DNA of 64,000 nucleotides, taken from the NCBI RefSeq assembly GCF_003012345.1, contig NZ_PVRV01000024.1, forward strand, positions 186,001 to 250,000, written 5' to 3'. Source of the stretch: Phytohalomonas tamaricis (lineage in GTDB: Bacteria > Pseudomonadota > Gammaproteobacteria > Pseudomonadales > Halomonadaceae). Of the stretch, positions 44,957 to 52,635 are shown piece by piece. Numbering within the stretch: the stretch's first letter is position 1; the number at the start of each line of letters is the position of its first letter. The translations under genes were made by a program, and so were the position numbers. The notes beneath the pieces are model-generated. The model saw only the letters and a program-made list of their open reading frames with translations. It did no database searches and was not told the DNA's origin.

Positions 44957-45634
44957 TTAAAGCGCAATCTTACGATCACAGACTCGCTTTATTTGGTCTT
45001 CAGAGTGAGATACCAGCAATACCGTTTGATCAGAATGAAGTTTCTTCATCATTTCTGCCTCAGCTTTCTTGCGAAAATGCTGGTCGCCTACGCTTAGCAC
45101 TTCATCTAGCAGTAATACATCTGGCGTCATGTACATCGCGACTGCAAAACCCAGCCGTGAGCGCATACCGGTAGAATACGTCTTAACGGGCTGATCCATA
45201 AAATCGCCCAACTCGGCAAACTCACGAATATCCTCAAGGCGAGCCTCGATCTGCGCACGCCGATAACCTAACAGCATGCCACCCAAAATAGCATTATCAA
45301 CTCCGGAAAGTTCCGACTCAAATCCAGCACCCAATGCCAGCAGTGAAACTGTAACGCCGTGATTAGTAATAGAGCCACTATCAGGTTTGATAATACCTGC
45401 GATCAGCTTGAGCAGGGTTGACTTTCCAGCCCCATTACGACCTACAACCCCCAGGGTCTCGCCACGGTAAATCTCCAAGTTCAAGTCTTTTAATGCCTGG
45501 TAGTACTGTGACTTCTGGAACAAACCGCCACGTTGCTTATAACGAACCCCTACGTTCTGCAGCGAAATGATAGCCTCACCTTTTTGCTTAATAATTGGAG
45601 AAGCAGGCGACACATCTAATTGTATGGCACTCAT
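44957..45634 (-). CDS. Polysaccharide ABC exporter, ATP-binding subunit (Wzt/KpsT-like)
   Basis: 225 residues. Walker A GRNGAGKST (65-73), signature YSTGMRSRLGFA, Walker B DVLLLDEVLSVGD, and H-loop LLVSHS. It ends right after the nucleotide-binding domain, so it lacks the C-terminal carbohydrate-binding domain of O-antigen Wzt proteins and is of KpsT length. An N-terminal tail of about 20 residues precedes the first strand. Its start overlaps the permease stop by one base, indicating coupling. Confidence 0.93.
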   Translation of the reverse strand: MSAIQLDVSPASPIIKQKGEAIISLQNVGVRYKQRGGLFQKSQYYQALKDLNLEIYRGETLGVVGRNGAGKSTLLKLIAGIIKPDSGSITNHGVTVSLLALGAGFESELSGVDNAILGGMLLGYRRAQIEARLEDIREFAELGDFMDQPVKTYSTGMRSRLGFAVAMYMTPDVLLLDEVLSVGDQHFRKKAEAEMMKKLHSDQTVLLVSHSEDQIKRVCDRKIAL

Positions 45635-47130
45635 TACACTACCACCCGTGGTAAAATACCCTCTACACGCTTATAGAACCAAAGCAACAGAACGCCAGCC
45701 AGCAAGCAACCCAGCAGAACCCACCCCATACCACTCCAATCCGGCCATTGATGATCCATCAGTACTCTCCGGTATTGATAAAGGATATTGGCCATAGGAT
45801 TGGCAAAGAAGAGTGAGTGCCACTGTTCGGGAATGGTATCGGGACTATAGAATACTCCGCTACAAAATAAGATGAACTGAATACCTGTTGGAATAAGATT
45901 ACTCAAATCACGCACGAATGGCACGAGCATAGCGACAAAACAGCTGGCTATTGCCATTAGAAAGAACTGCAAGAGAACAATGGGAATAAAAGCCAACCAG
46001 TAGATGTTGGGAGGCAGCCCATACAAAGTTAAAAAGCCAAGCAACAAGGCAAAAACAGGCAATTGTTTACCAGTATTTTGTAGCACACCAACCAAAGGAA
46101 AAAACAGTGGCGAGATACGCACTTGATGCATCAATCCCTGACCTGCAACAATCGAGTTGGAGGATTGCTGTACAGTTTTTGCAAACCACTGGAAGGGCAC
46201 AAGACCAGTCAGCAGAAAGACAATAAAATCTCCTCCTCCTCCACGATGTAGTAGTAGCCCAAACACTAAATAAAATACTGCCATATAGAGCATTGGGTCG
46301 ATAATCCACCACAAATAGCGCAGATGGTTTTGATTAGCTTCCGATTTAAGATTCAACCGCGCTTTGGTCCAGACCAGATCGATAAATGCCAACCAATGCC
46401 TGCGTGTGGGGGGGGATATTTTATTATCAAGTATCTGCAGATCTTCTTCCGGCTTTTCAAAGCTCTCCAGCCACTCTTGTCCATACTCACGGGCGAGAAG
46501 TAGCTGGCGAGCCTTGCGATCATCACCAAGTTGCGAAGCGGCTTCCGCTGCACGGTTATAACCCGCCGGATGCTGAGGAAACCGCTGGCGAACTTCTGAC
46601 CATCGCTCCAGGGCCACTGACCACTGCTGCTGCCTCATGGCAATATTCGCGTACTGCACCCAAGGAGTCACATCGGCAGAATATTTTTTACGTGCTTCAG
46701 AATTATAAGCCAGCGCAACCGTATCATCGCTTTGATCGAGCGCATGATCAGCAGACTTCAGCAATACAGGTAGCTGGTTAGGGAAGCGCTGTCTTGCCAG
46801 CTCAAGCAACTGCCCTGCACGTACCGGCCGGTCTCTTGCCTGCTCAAGTGTAGCCAGTTCCAGTAATGCATAGGGATTATCCGGAAAGCGTTCTACAGCA
46901 GTTTCCAAAAAGAACTGAGACGTCTCCCATTGTTCGAGATGCCGACAACAGGCGCCAGCCTGTATCCACACCGCAGGTAATTCGGGATAGGCTTGTCGCA
47001 GTACCGCCCAGCGCTCAGCAGCAAGTGCCCATTGCTGCTGAGCCATAGCCGCGAGTGCCCATTGAACGACTTTTTCAGAAGGCGGTAACGCTGCCTCCTG
47101 AGATAATTCAGAAATATTATCTTGGCTCAT
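45634..47130 (-). CDS. Polysaccharide ABC exporter permease with N-terminal TPR-like domain
   Basis: 498 residues, about 240 more than a usual Wzm/KpsM permease. Residues about 20-225 form a tandem of TPR-like helix pairs: QWALAAERWAVLRQAYPELP, AVERFPDNPYALLELATLEQ, and QWSVALERWSEVRQRFPQHP. Residues 244-498 are the ABC-2 permease, beginning DLVWTKARLNLKSEANQN and with six membrane segments, including a segment FILFCSGVFYSPDTIP typical of polysaccharide exporters. The fusion is a single uninterrupted frame. The TPR part would lie in the cytoplasm and could dock glycosyltransferases onto the exporter; that role is inference. Confidence 0.88.
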   Translation of the reverse strand: MSQDNISELSQEAALPPSEKVVQWALAAMAQQQWALAAERWAVLRQAYPELPAVWIQAGACCRHLEQWETSQFFLETAVERFPDNPYALLELATLEQARDRPVRAGQLLELARQRFPNQLPVLLKSADHALDQSDDTVALAYNSEARKKYSADVTPWVQYANIAMRQQQWSVALERWSEVRQRFPQHPAGYNRAAEAASQLGDDRKARQLLLAREYGQEWLESFEKPEEDLQILDNKISPPTRRHWLAFIDLVWTKARLNLKSEANQNHLRYLWWIIDPMLYMAVFYLVFGLLLHRGGGGDFIVFLLTGLVPFQWFAKTVQQSSNSIVAGQGLMHQVRISPLFFPLVGVLQNTGKQLPVFALLLGFLTLYGLPPNIYWLAFIPIVLLQFFLMAIASCFVAMLVPFVRDLSNLIPTGIQFILFCSGVFYSPDTIPEQWHSLFFANPMANILYQYRRVLMDHQWPDWSGMGWVLLGCLLAGVLLLWFYKRVEGILPRVVV

Positions 47131-47223
47131 GAAGTCTTCAATTAATGTGATGCTTTCAATATGGCCGACGACTGATTATCACGGCTCACCTATTGCTCAT
47201 GATATGAATATACTTGAAACCAA

Positions 47224-48156
47224 CTATGTCCAGAAACGACGATTCATACTGAGCAGACGTTTGATTGCCGTAGGAATAAATCTCTCTTTATGACTTGCTT
47301 TATAAGCCAACAATTTTCCCGCATTGCGCAGTAATGCATTAGGCCAAAGATAAAAATGGCGCAAGCCTAAGTAGGCTAGTTCCGAACGCACAAAGCGAAG
47401 CCCTTCCCCACCTGCGGCACCAAAATTCTCATTGATCCAGCTCTCACGATGATAAAACACACCAATATCGAAATAGCGTCGCCATTCTTCAATGAGTGAA
47501 TAGTTATGCGAATGACGACAGCATGCTTCAGCTATATAAGCTACTTTCCAGCCGGATAACAGCATGCTGGCCGCTACAAAGACATCCTCGCCCAGAATTA
47601 CATACGTGGGAAATCCTCCAACCTCTTGCAGTGCTTCACTACGATAGGCAGCAAAAGAGTTGGACATGAATGCCGTCTTGATTCCCAGCTCGGGAACATC
47701 TTGTAACGCCTTAACCCGTGACTTAGCCGGATAATTGAACAAACGTGCATGACGCGCTAAAAGAGAGGCATTTTCATGAGGCAACTGCCGGCCACAGACT
47801 GCACCAACGGTAGAATCTTTAAAAGGATCAATAAGCTCTGCAAGCGCTTGATCGTTATCCAGATAGGCATCCTGCGTCATGAATATGTAGATGTCATAGT
47901 CAGGGAAGCGGTCCACCATCATTTGACGCGTGCCGCCATGGTTGAATTGTTCTTGTGGAATGCTGAGTACTTTATACCCTCTAGCTTCGACAAGCTCCCG
48001 AGTACCATCCGTTGAGCTTGAATCCACTATAAGCGGAGTCACGCTTAACGATTGAAGCGCCAGCGAATCTAAAAGCCTCTTAAGTTCAGAAGCACCATTA
48101 CGGGTAGGAATGATACAAGCAACGCGAGAGGAAGATGCTTTAGCATCAGCAAGCAT
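47224..48156 (-). CDS. Family 2 glycosyltransferase, rhamnosyltransferase-like
   Basis: 310 residues. GT2 fold with CIIPTRNGASELKRLLDSL, the acceptor/donor loop PLIVDSSSTDGT, EQFNHGGTRQMM (N-H-G-G-T-R is typical of rhamnosyltransferases), and MTQDAYLDN as the divalent-metal site. A C-terminal helical part follows. The complete dTDP-L-rhamnose pathway in the same locus supports the donor assignment. ATG 48156 has no good ribosome site; a TTG three codons upstream is possible. Cytoplasmic, probably membrane-associated. Confidence 0.82.
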   Translation of the reverse strand: MLADAKASSSRVACIIPTRNGASELKRLLDSLALQSLSVTPLIVDSSSTDGTRELVEARGYKVLSIPQEQFNHGGTRQMMVDRFPDYDIYIFMTQDAYLDNDQALAELIDPFKDSTVGAVCGRQLPHENASLLARHARLFNYPAKSRVKALQDVPELGIKTAFMSNSFAAYRSEALQEVGGFPTYVILGEDVFVAASMLLSGWKVAYIAEACCRHSHNYSLIEEWRRYFDIGVFYHRESWINENFGAAGGEGLRFVRSELAYLGLRHFYLWPNALLRNAGKLLAYKASHKERFIPTAIKRLLSMNRRFWT

Positions 48157-48197
48157 GGTAGGCAACTGTTGTCATGATGGGTCATCCATTACCGAGG

Positions 48198-49055
48198 CTA
48201 TCTAGTTTCAGCCAGTCCATCCTGCTTACCCAGCAGTCTATTAAGCGTTAGCCGAATTTTACAAAAAACAAGAGCAGTAGCCGAAACAGAAGGATCCAGA
48301 GCCTTGGCTTGCCGATAGATCGCCCAGAAAGAATGTATATACCCCCGGGTTCCGATCAACTTGGAGAAGTAGTATTTGAATCCGATCCGCTTTGAGCCAA
48401 CACTATTATTCTCATGTTGGCGATACTTAACCAGAGCTTCCGGCACCAAGCCGATCACCCCTCCACTTTGCAATACCTTACATCCAACCCACCAGTCATG
48501 CATGATAGCTTCGGCAGGGATAGGCAGCGAAACTTCCAATGCCCGCCGATTAATCATGACGGTACAACCGGTGATGTTATTCTGCACCATCAGTTCACGA
48601 AGCTCGACAGTATGACGCGGCAGGCGTTGATAGTCGAACATGGAAGAAGCAATAGGATTTAATGACTCGTCCACCACCTCAAGATCCGAGTGGACTAGCA
48701 CCGGTTTATCCGGATGGAGCGCTTCCAACTCCTGCATTTTGCGCAGAGTTACTTCTATTTTATATTTTAGCCAAACATCATCCTGATCACAGAACATTAT
48801 ATAAGGAGCATTAGTTAGGCTGAGCAAATAAGCAAAATTATTTTTTGCGCCATGTAAGCTTGATCTATTTATAAATAGATCAAGCTTACCATTAAATTCG
48901 CATTCAAAATCCCTAACAATTTTTAATGAACTATCACTTGAGCCATCATCAGAAACCATTACTCTCCATTCTTGCCATGACTGGTCAAGAATAGATCCTA
49001 TTTGATGGCTAATAAAATCTTCTCCATTATGTAAAGCTAAAACTATGTCTATCAT
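48198..49055 (-). CDS. Family 2 glycosyltransferase, RfbN-like rhamnosyltransferase candidate
   Basis: 285 residues. IDIVLALHNGEDFISHQIGSIL, MVSDDGSSDSSLKIV, and FCDQDDVWLKYKIE (D-x-D type metal site with the conserved tryptophan) place it with alpha-1,3-rhamnosyl and related transferases. AT content rises sharply from the middle of this gene toward its 5' end, so it marks the border of the AT-rich core. The start ATG lies beside ATTCGA, with no strong site. The exact linkage and sugar are unknown. Confidence 0.78.
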   Translation of the reverse strand: MIDIVLALHNGEDFISHQIGSILDQSWQEWRVMVSDDGSSDSSLKIVRDFECEFNGKLDLFINRSSLHGAKNNFAYLLSLTNAPYIMFCDQDDVWLKYKIEVTLRKMQELEALHPDKPVLVHSDLEVVDESLNPIASSMFDYQRLPRHTVELRELMVQNNITGCTVMINRRALEVSLPIPAEAIMHDWWVGCKVLQSGGVIGLVPEALVKYRQHENNSVGSKRIGFKYYFSKLIGTRGYIHSFWAIYRQAKALDPSVSATALVFCKIRLTLNRLLGKQDGLAETR

Positions 49056-49069
49056 TCGAATCGATTCTA

Positions 49070-50014
49070 TTAACCAAAAACAATTTGATTTGAAATTCTC
49101 TGACCTGTTTTAAGCACATAGCATTCTACTACATCACCCTCTTTTTTATCCAAATCAACGTTAAACCCAACGTATCCATGCCTAGGAGGATTAAGCTCAA
49201 TTAATTCACCACATGGTTTTCCCGCCTTTACACATGCAACTTCGCTACCATTTATTAAAACTTGAATTTCGACCTCATTATCGCTATTTTCAAACCATGC
49301 CCATCCTCGGAGATATTGAGAATTAACTTCAGTAATTGCACCATGAACATAGGGTAAGCCTCGAGACTGCAAACTATCCCTTATTTTGTGATCATTTAAA
49401 CAAAATTCATAAAGCTCAATATCCTTAGAGTTTAATATCTTAAGTTCTGCCAACTGAAATTCGTCAAAATCATACGTATCATTAACACGTTCTTTCCCCA
49501 TATTAGCTTCCATATAAGGTATGCTAATCGCATACTTTCTATTTATTAATGAAATATCTTTATCATAGCTTTCTGTGATTCCTATAAATCCAATTGCTTG
49601 GATTGGAATATTTTTTAACATTTTGCTTTGCTTGTTAACGAAATCATCCTTTTTATAAAATTCTTCAAACTTTCCGTTGTACCCATGTAATCTTACGAAG
49701 TGCTTGTACTCCGACAATACTCTTTGAAGCGGATCACGAACAAAGGTTATGCTATTATTTAATTCCATACCATGGATATATTTATCTAAGTCTACATGCC
49801 CACATAAAAGAGCAATGTCATTCTTCTCAATTATTTTGTAAAAACCATTTTTATCCTTATTTTCATATATGCACTTTCTAACATAACTTGAAGTTTCCGG
49901 AGCCTGTTCAGTATAATCATAACAAACCTTGTCTTTACCAAAATAGCTTTCAGCTCCTAGCCTAAAGCTAGTGCCAGCTGTTTTGGGTATATGAATAAAA
50001 AGAAGGGTACTCAT
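49070..50014 (-). CDS. Sulfotransferase with C-terminal accessory domain
   Basis: 314 residues. N-terminal PAPS-binding 5'-phosphosulfate loop LFIHIPKTAGTSFRLG and 3'-phosphate region TFVRDPLQRVLSEYKHF, diagnostic of the carbohydrate sulfotransferase superfamily. From about residue 225 there is a separate beta-rich domain: ITEVNSQYLRGWAWFENSD... ending YVGFNVDL. A related GWA-type domain occurs in the protein encoded at 50778-51257. Strongly AT-rich. ATG 50014 follows AAGG. It would transfer sulfate from PAPS to a glycan, and the locus also encodes the PAPS-making and PAP-removing CysQ-CysC fusion. Confidence 0.83.
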   Translation of the reverse strand: MSTLLFIHIPKTAGTSFRLGAESYFGKDKVCYDYTEQAPETSSYVRKCIYENKDKNGFYKIIEKNDIALLCGHVDLDKYIHGMELNNSITFVRDPLQRVLSEYKHFVRLHGYNGKFEEFYKKDDFVNKQSKMLKNIPIQAIGFIGITESYDKDISLINRKYAISIPYMEANMGKERVNDTYDFDEFQLAELKILNSKDIELYEFCLNDHKIRDSLQSRGLPYVHGAITEVNSQYLRGWAWFENSDNEVEIQVLINGSEVACVKAGKPCGELIELNPPRHGYVGFNVDLDKKEGDVVECYVLKTGQRISNQIVFG

Positions 50015-50777
50015 AAACAACCTTATAAAGTGAATTGCTGCGCTTAAAATATATTAGAGAAACAGCCTGCATCTAAATAGCAAAAGAGTCTTAATATACT
50101 AAAATTACTCATCTTTCTTTTGACTAACATGTAAATCAATCAGTAATTCACACTGAGTATAAATTCATAAACGCTAAAATATTTGAAAGATTCAACGTTT
50201 ACATCATTTTATCTTCTCATAGTCACGAACTCATCCATTAGATTAAGATTGCCATTCCTGTATTAAATTATACAAATTACACTCCGACTTGCCAATTAAA
50301 CAAGCAAGAAAAATTCAAACTGAATGGATAACAACAGAATCATCAATGGTTAAATTAATATTATCCCTACATCAAACAACATCCAAGATCATTCCCACAC
50401 AAAAAACAACAATAAATAGCAACAGCAAACAATTTGAGTTGTATATTATGCAATACGCTAAATTAGTGTTAAAAAATATCCAACGATCATCTTTTACTTA
50501 AAGGTAATTAAACATAAGCCGTCTCGACAATGGTAATTGTATATAGCTATTTTTAACGACTATCATACAGAGAGCCTTATCATTTATTGTATTTAAATAT
50601 ATTAAAAGCATAAAATTAGCAAGGATTTATTTAAATTATAAGTTTATCAAACAGCAGGAGAATCCTGTCCACATGTAACCAGCTAACCTGCACTTATTTT
50701 GCTCGCTATTTATAAAAAGCATAATATTATGCTATATTTTAGCCTACCCATTTTCATTCAGTTATTTGGCCAATCTC
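50015..50777. other. 763-bp very AT-rich divergent intergenic region
   Basis: Separates the minus-strand sulfotransferase from the plus-strand membrane-protein pair. A 70-codon plus-strand frame at 50289-50501 is rejected as a gene. No JUMPStart or ops element was recognised. It probably contains two divergent promoters, and its composition suggests acquired DNA. Confidence 0.5.
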
Positions 50778-51257
50778 ATGTCATTTCTTAATCATCCCAT
50801 ACCACAGAAAGCTATAAACTTAATCATGGTACTCTCTTTGATCTTTGCAATCGCTATCCCATTTTTTTTCTACGTGAAAACTAATCGCTTAGAAAATCAA
50901 TCTGTACCTAATTTTGATGCATCAAGTAGTGAGTTCAAATATCACATTGATGAATGTCAAGTAAAATCCGACCATCTCTTAGTAAAAGGGTGGGCTTTAA
51001 TTGTTGGAGAAAGGGTAAACACCCCTACCGACATTTTTGTCAAAAGTACCCAAGATAACTATTTAAAATTAAGATCACGTACTGTCCCCCGACCTGATGT
51101 TAGTACCCATTTCAGCATTAATCATGCGGTTAATAAGTTAGGATTTAACGCATCCTCAGGAATAATTCCAGATGATATTAATCATCCTATAGAAATCTTG
51201 ATAATCAAAAACGATTCTAATGGAAAAACTTATGGTGGTGTTTATGAGTGCAAATAA
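50778..51257 (+). CDS. Membrane-anchored protein with a GWA-type beta domain
   Basis: Function unknown. 159 residues. One N-terminal membrane segment (KAINLIMVLSLIFAIAIPFFF), then a periplasmic beta domain with HLLVKGWALIVGE, RTVPRPDVSTHF and LGFNASSGI. The GWA...R-x-DV...GF pattern recalls the C-terminal domain of the nearby sulfotransferase. It overlaps the next gene by 14 bp. ATG 50778 is preferred to a TTG four codons upstream; the ribosome site is poor. AT-rich. Possibly a partner of the downstream membrane protein. Confidence 0.62.
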   Translation: MSFLNHPIPQKAINLIMVLSLIFAIAIPFFFYVKTNRLENQSVPNFDASSSEFKYHIDECQVKSDHLLVKGWALIVGERVNTPTDIFVKSTQDNYLKLRSRTVPRPDVSTHFSINHAVNKLGFNASSGIIPDDINHPIEILIIKNDSNGKTYGGVYECK

Positions 51258-52518
51258 CTCAAATCGTTTTAGCCAAATAACAATTTACTTTGTTATATTA
51301 ATATTTACATTTATAGTGATATTTAAGGGATTATCACTACAAAACATAGCAGATGATGTATACTTTTCAGAAGCTCTAAAAAATAATAACCTGCTTAGCT
51401 TTTTGATGCTTAGATATAATGCATGGAGCGGTAGAACCTTAATTGAAGCTATCATGGTCAGTACTATAAACTTTCATTTATTCTGGAAACTAGCTATTCC
51501 AGCATCCTTATTGATCATGTGTCACTATGTATGGAAATTGACTTTATCAAAGCATACTTCCATGTACATAGGTACAATAACTGTTGTTTTCTTCATGCTT
51601 TTAATGAGCGGCAGTGTCGCGAAAGATGGAGAGTGGTGGGTAACCGGGTTCTATAATTACTTGCTTCCAGTTTCGCTAGGCTTTTTTAGTTTCAGTACTG
51701 TAATTCACAAAGGGCGGTCTTCTACTCTCGTACGCTCTTTTGCAGTTATTGCTGCTATTGTTTGTTGTCAACAAGAACAAGCTGCCATTGCGCTTATCGG
51801 TGGATTGAGTATTGTTGCCGTTTACAGAAAAAGCCAAGGCCAGCCTATCGGCTTTGAACTAATCATACTGATATTAAGCATAATCAGTGCCTGCTTTCTA
51901 TTCTTCGCTCCTGGTAACTATCATCGCCTTCAAGTTGAAAGCAGGTGGCTTCCTGAGTTCCCTTACATGGGGCTCGAGGAAAAGCTTATGCTTGGGCTTG
52001 ATCGGCTTAACAGTCATGTACATGATGCTGGCAATAGAATAATACTTCTAGCCACCGTGCTTACAGCAATTGTAACGTTCAATACTAATAGAGCATGGTC
52101 ACTGAAGCCATTAGCATTGGTTATCTTAGGTATTTTTGCATTTAATGTGCTGCTAAACCAAGAGCATCTTGGCCACTTCTCGGATAAGCTTGGCTTTGCT
52201 GGTTTTATTAGCCCTAATAACTGGTATCACTATAAAGTATTTTTTTCTTATACTCTCACCATCTTACTTTATCTGGTATTGGCTTGTTGTGCCTTATACA
52301 TATCCAATAATTTCAAGGACATACTGAAATCATTAGGCCCACTTTCTCTTTCTGTTATCTTAGTAATGGCTGTTTCGTTGTCGCCGACGGTTTATGCTTC
52401 AGGCGCGCGCATTTTATACTTACCTGATGTATTATTAATAATATATTCGTGTTTTTTATTGGCAAAATTATTAGATCAATTACGTAATCCAGACACAGCA
52501 TTAACATCGCCCAATTAA
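51244..52518 (+). CDS. Polytopic membrane protein, GtrC/DUF6056-like glycosyltransferase candidate
   Basis: 424 residues, about ten membrane segments. After the first segment comes an acidic extracytoplasmic loop, NIADDVYFSEALKNN, then YNAWSGRTLIEA, an arrangement (D-D, W-x-G-R) seen in DUF6056 and other GT-C-like proteins that use polyprenyl-phosphate sugars. Later VAKDGEWWVTGFYNYLLP and FFAPGNYHRLQ occur. It may be the periplasmic transferase that uses the GtrA/GtrB donor encoded 8-9 kb away. ATG 51244 lies within the end of the preceding gene. A terminator follows. Confidence 0.6.
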   Translation: MSANNSNRFSQITIYFVILIFTFIVIFKGLSLQNIADDVYFSEALKNNNLLSFLMLRYNAWSGRTLIEAIMVSTINFHLFWKLAIPASLLIMCHYVWKLTLSKHTSMYIGTITVVFFMLLMSGSVAKDGEWWVTGFYNYLLPVSLGFFSFSTVIHKGRSSTLVRSFAVIAAIVCCQQEQAAIALIGGLSIVAVYRKSQGQPIGFELIILILSIISACFLFFAPGNYHRLQVESRWLPEFPYMGLEEKLMLGLDRLNSHVHDAGNRIILLATVLTAIVTFNTNRAWSLKPLALVILGIFAFNVLLNQEHLGHFSDKLGFAGFISPNNWYHYKVFFSYTLTILLYLVLACCALYISNNFKDILKSLGPLSLSVILVMAVSLSPTVYASGARILYLPDVLLIIYSCFLLAKLLDQLRNPDTALTSPN

Positions 52519-52525
52519 AAACCGT

Positions 52526-52557
52526 AAAAGCCCAGCAACACTGCTGGGCTTTTTTAT
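52526..52557 (+). terminator. Terminator of the membrane-protein pair
   Basis: AAAAGCCCAGCA pairs with TGCTGGGCTTTT around a four-base loop, followed by TTATTTATT. Eight bases past the stop at 52518. Confidence 0.9.
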
Positions 52558-52635
52558 TTATTGGAACAACCCAATTAATTCAGTTTTTACTATCCCATTG
52601 CTTATTTATTTTACTTTTCTATATAAAGCCATATC

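Noticed and set aside
50289-50501. 70-codon open frame in the AT-rich intergenic region
   Set aside because: Low-complexity K/N/T/I composition typical of noncoding AT-rich DNA, no convincing ribosome site, no family resemblance.
50015-50777. JUMPStart/ops element for RfaH control
   Set aside because: The GGCGGTAG core was not found in this divergent region.
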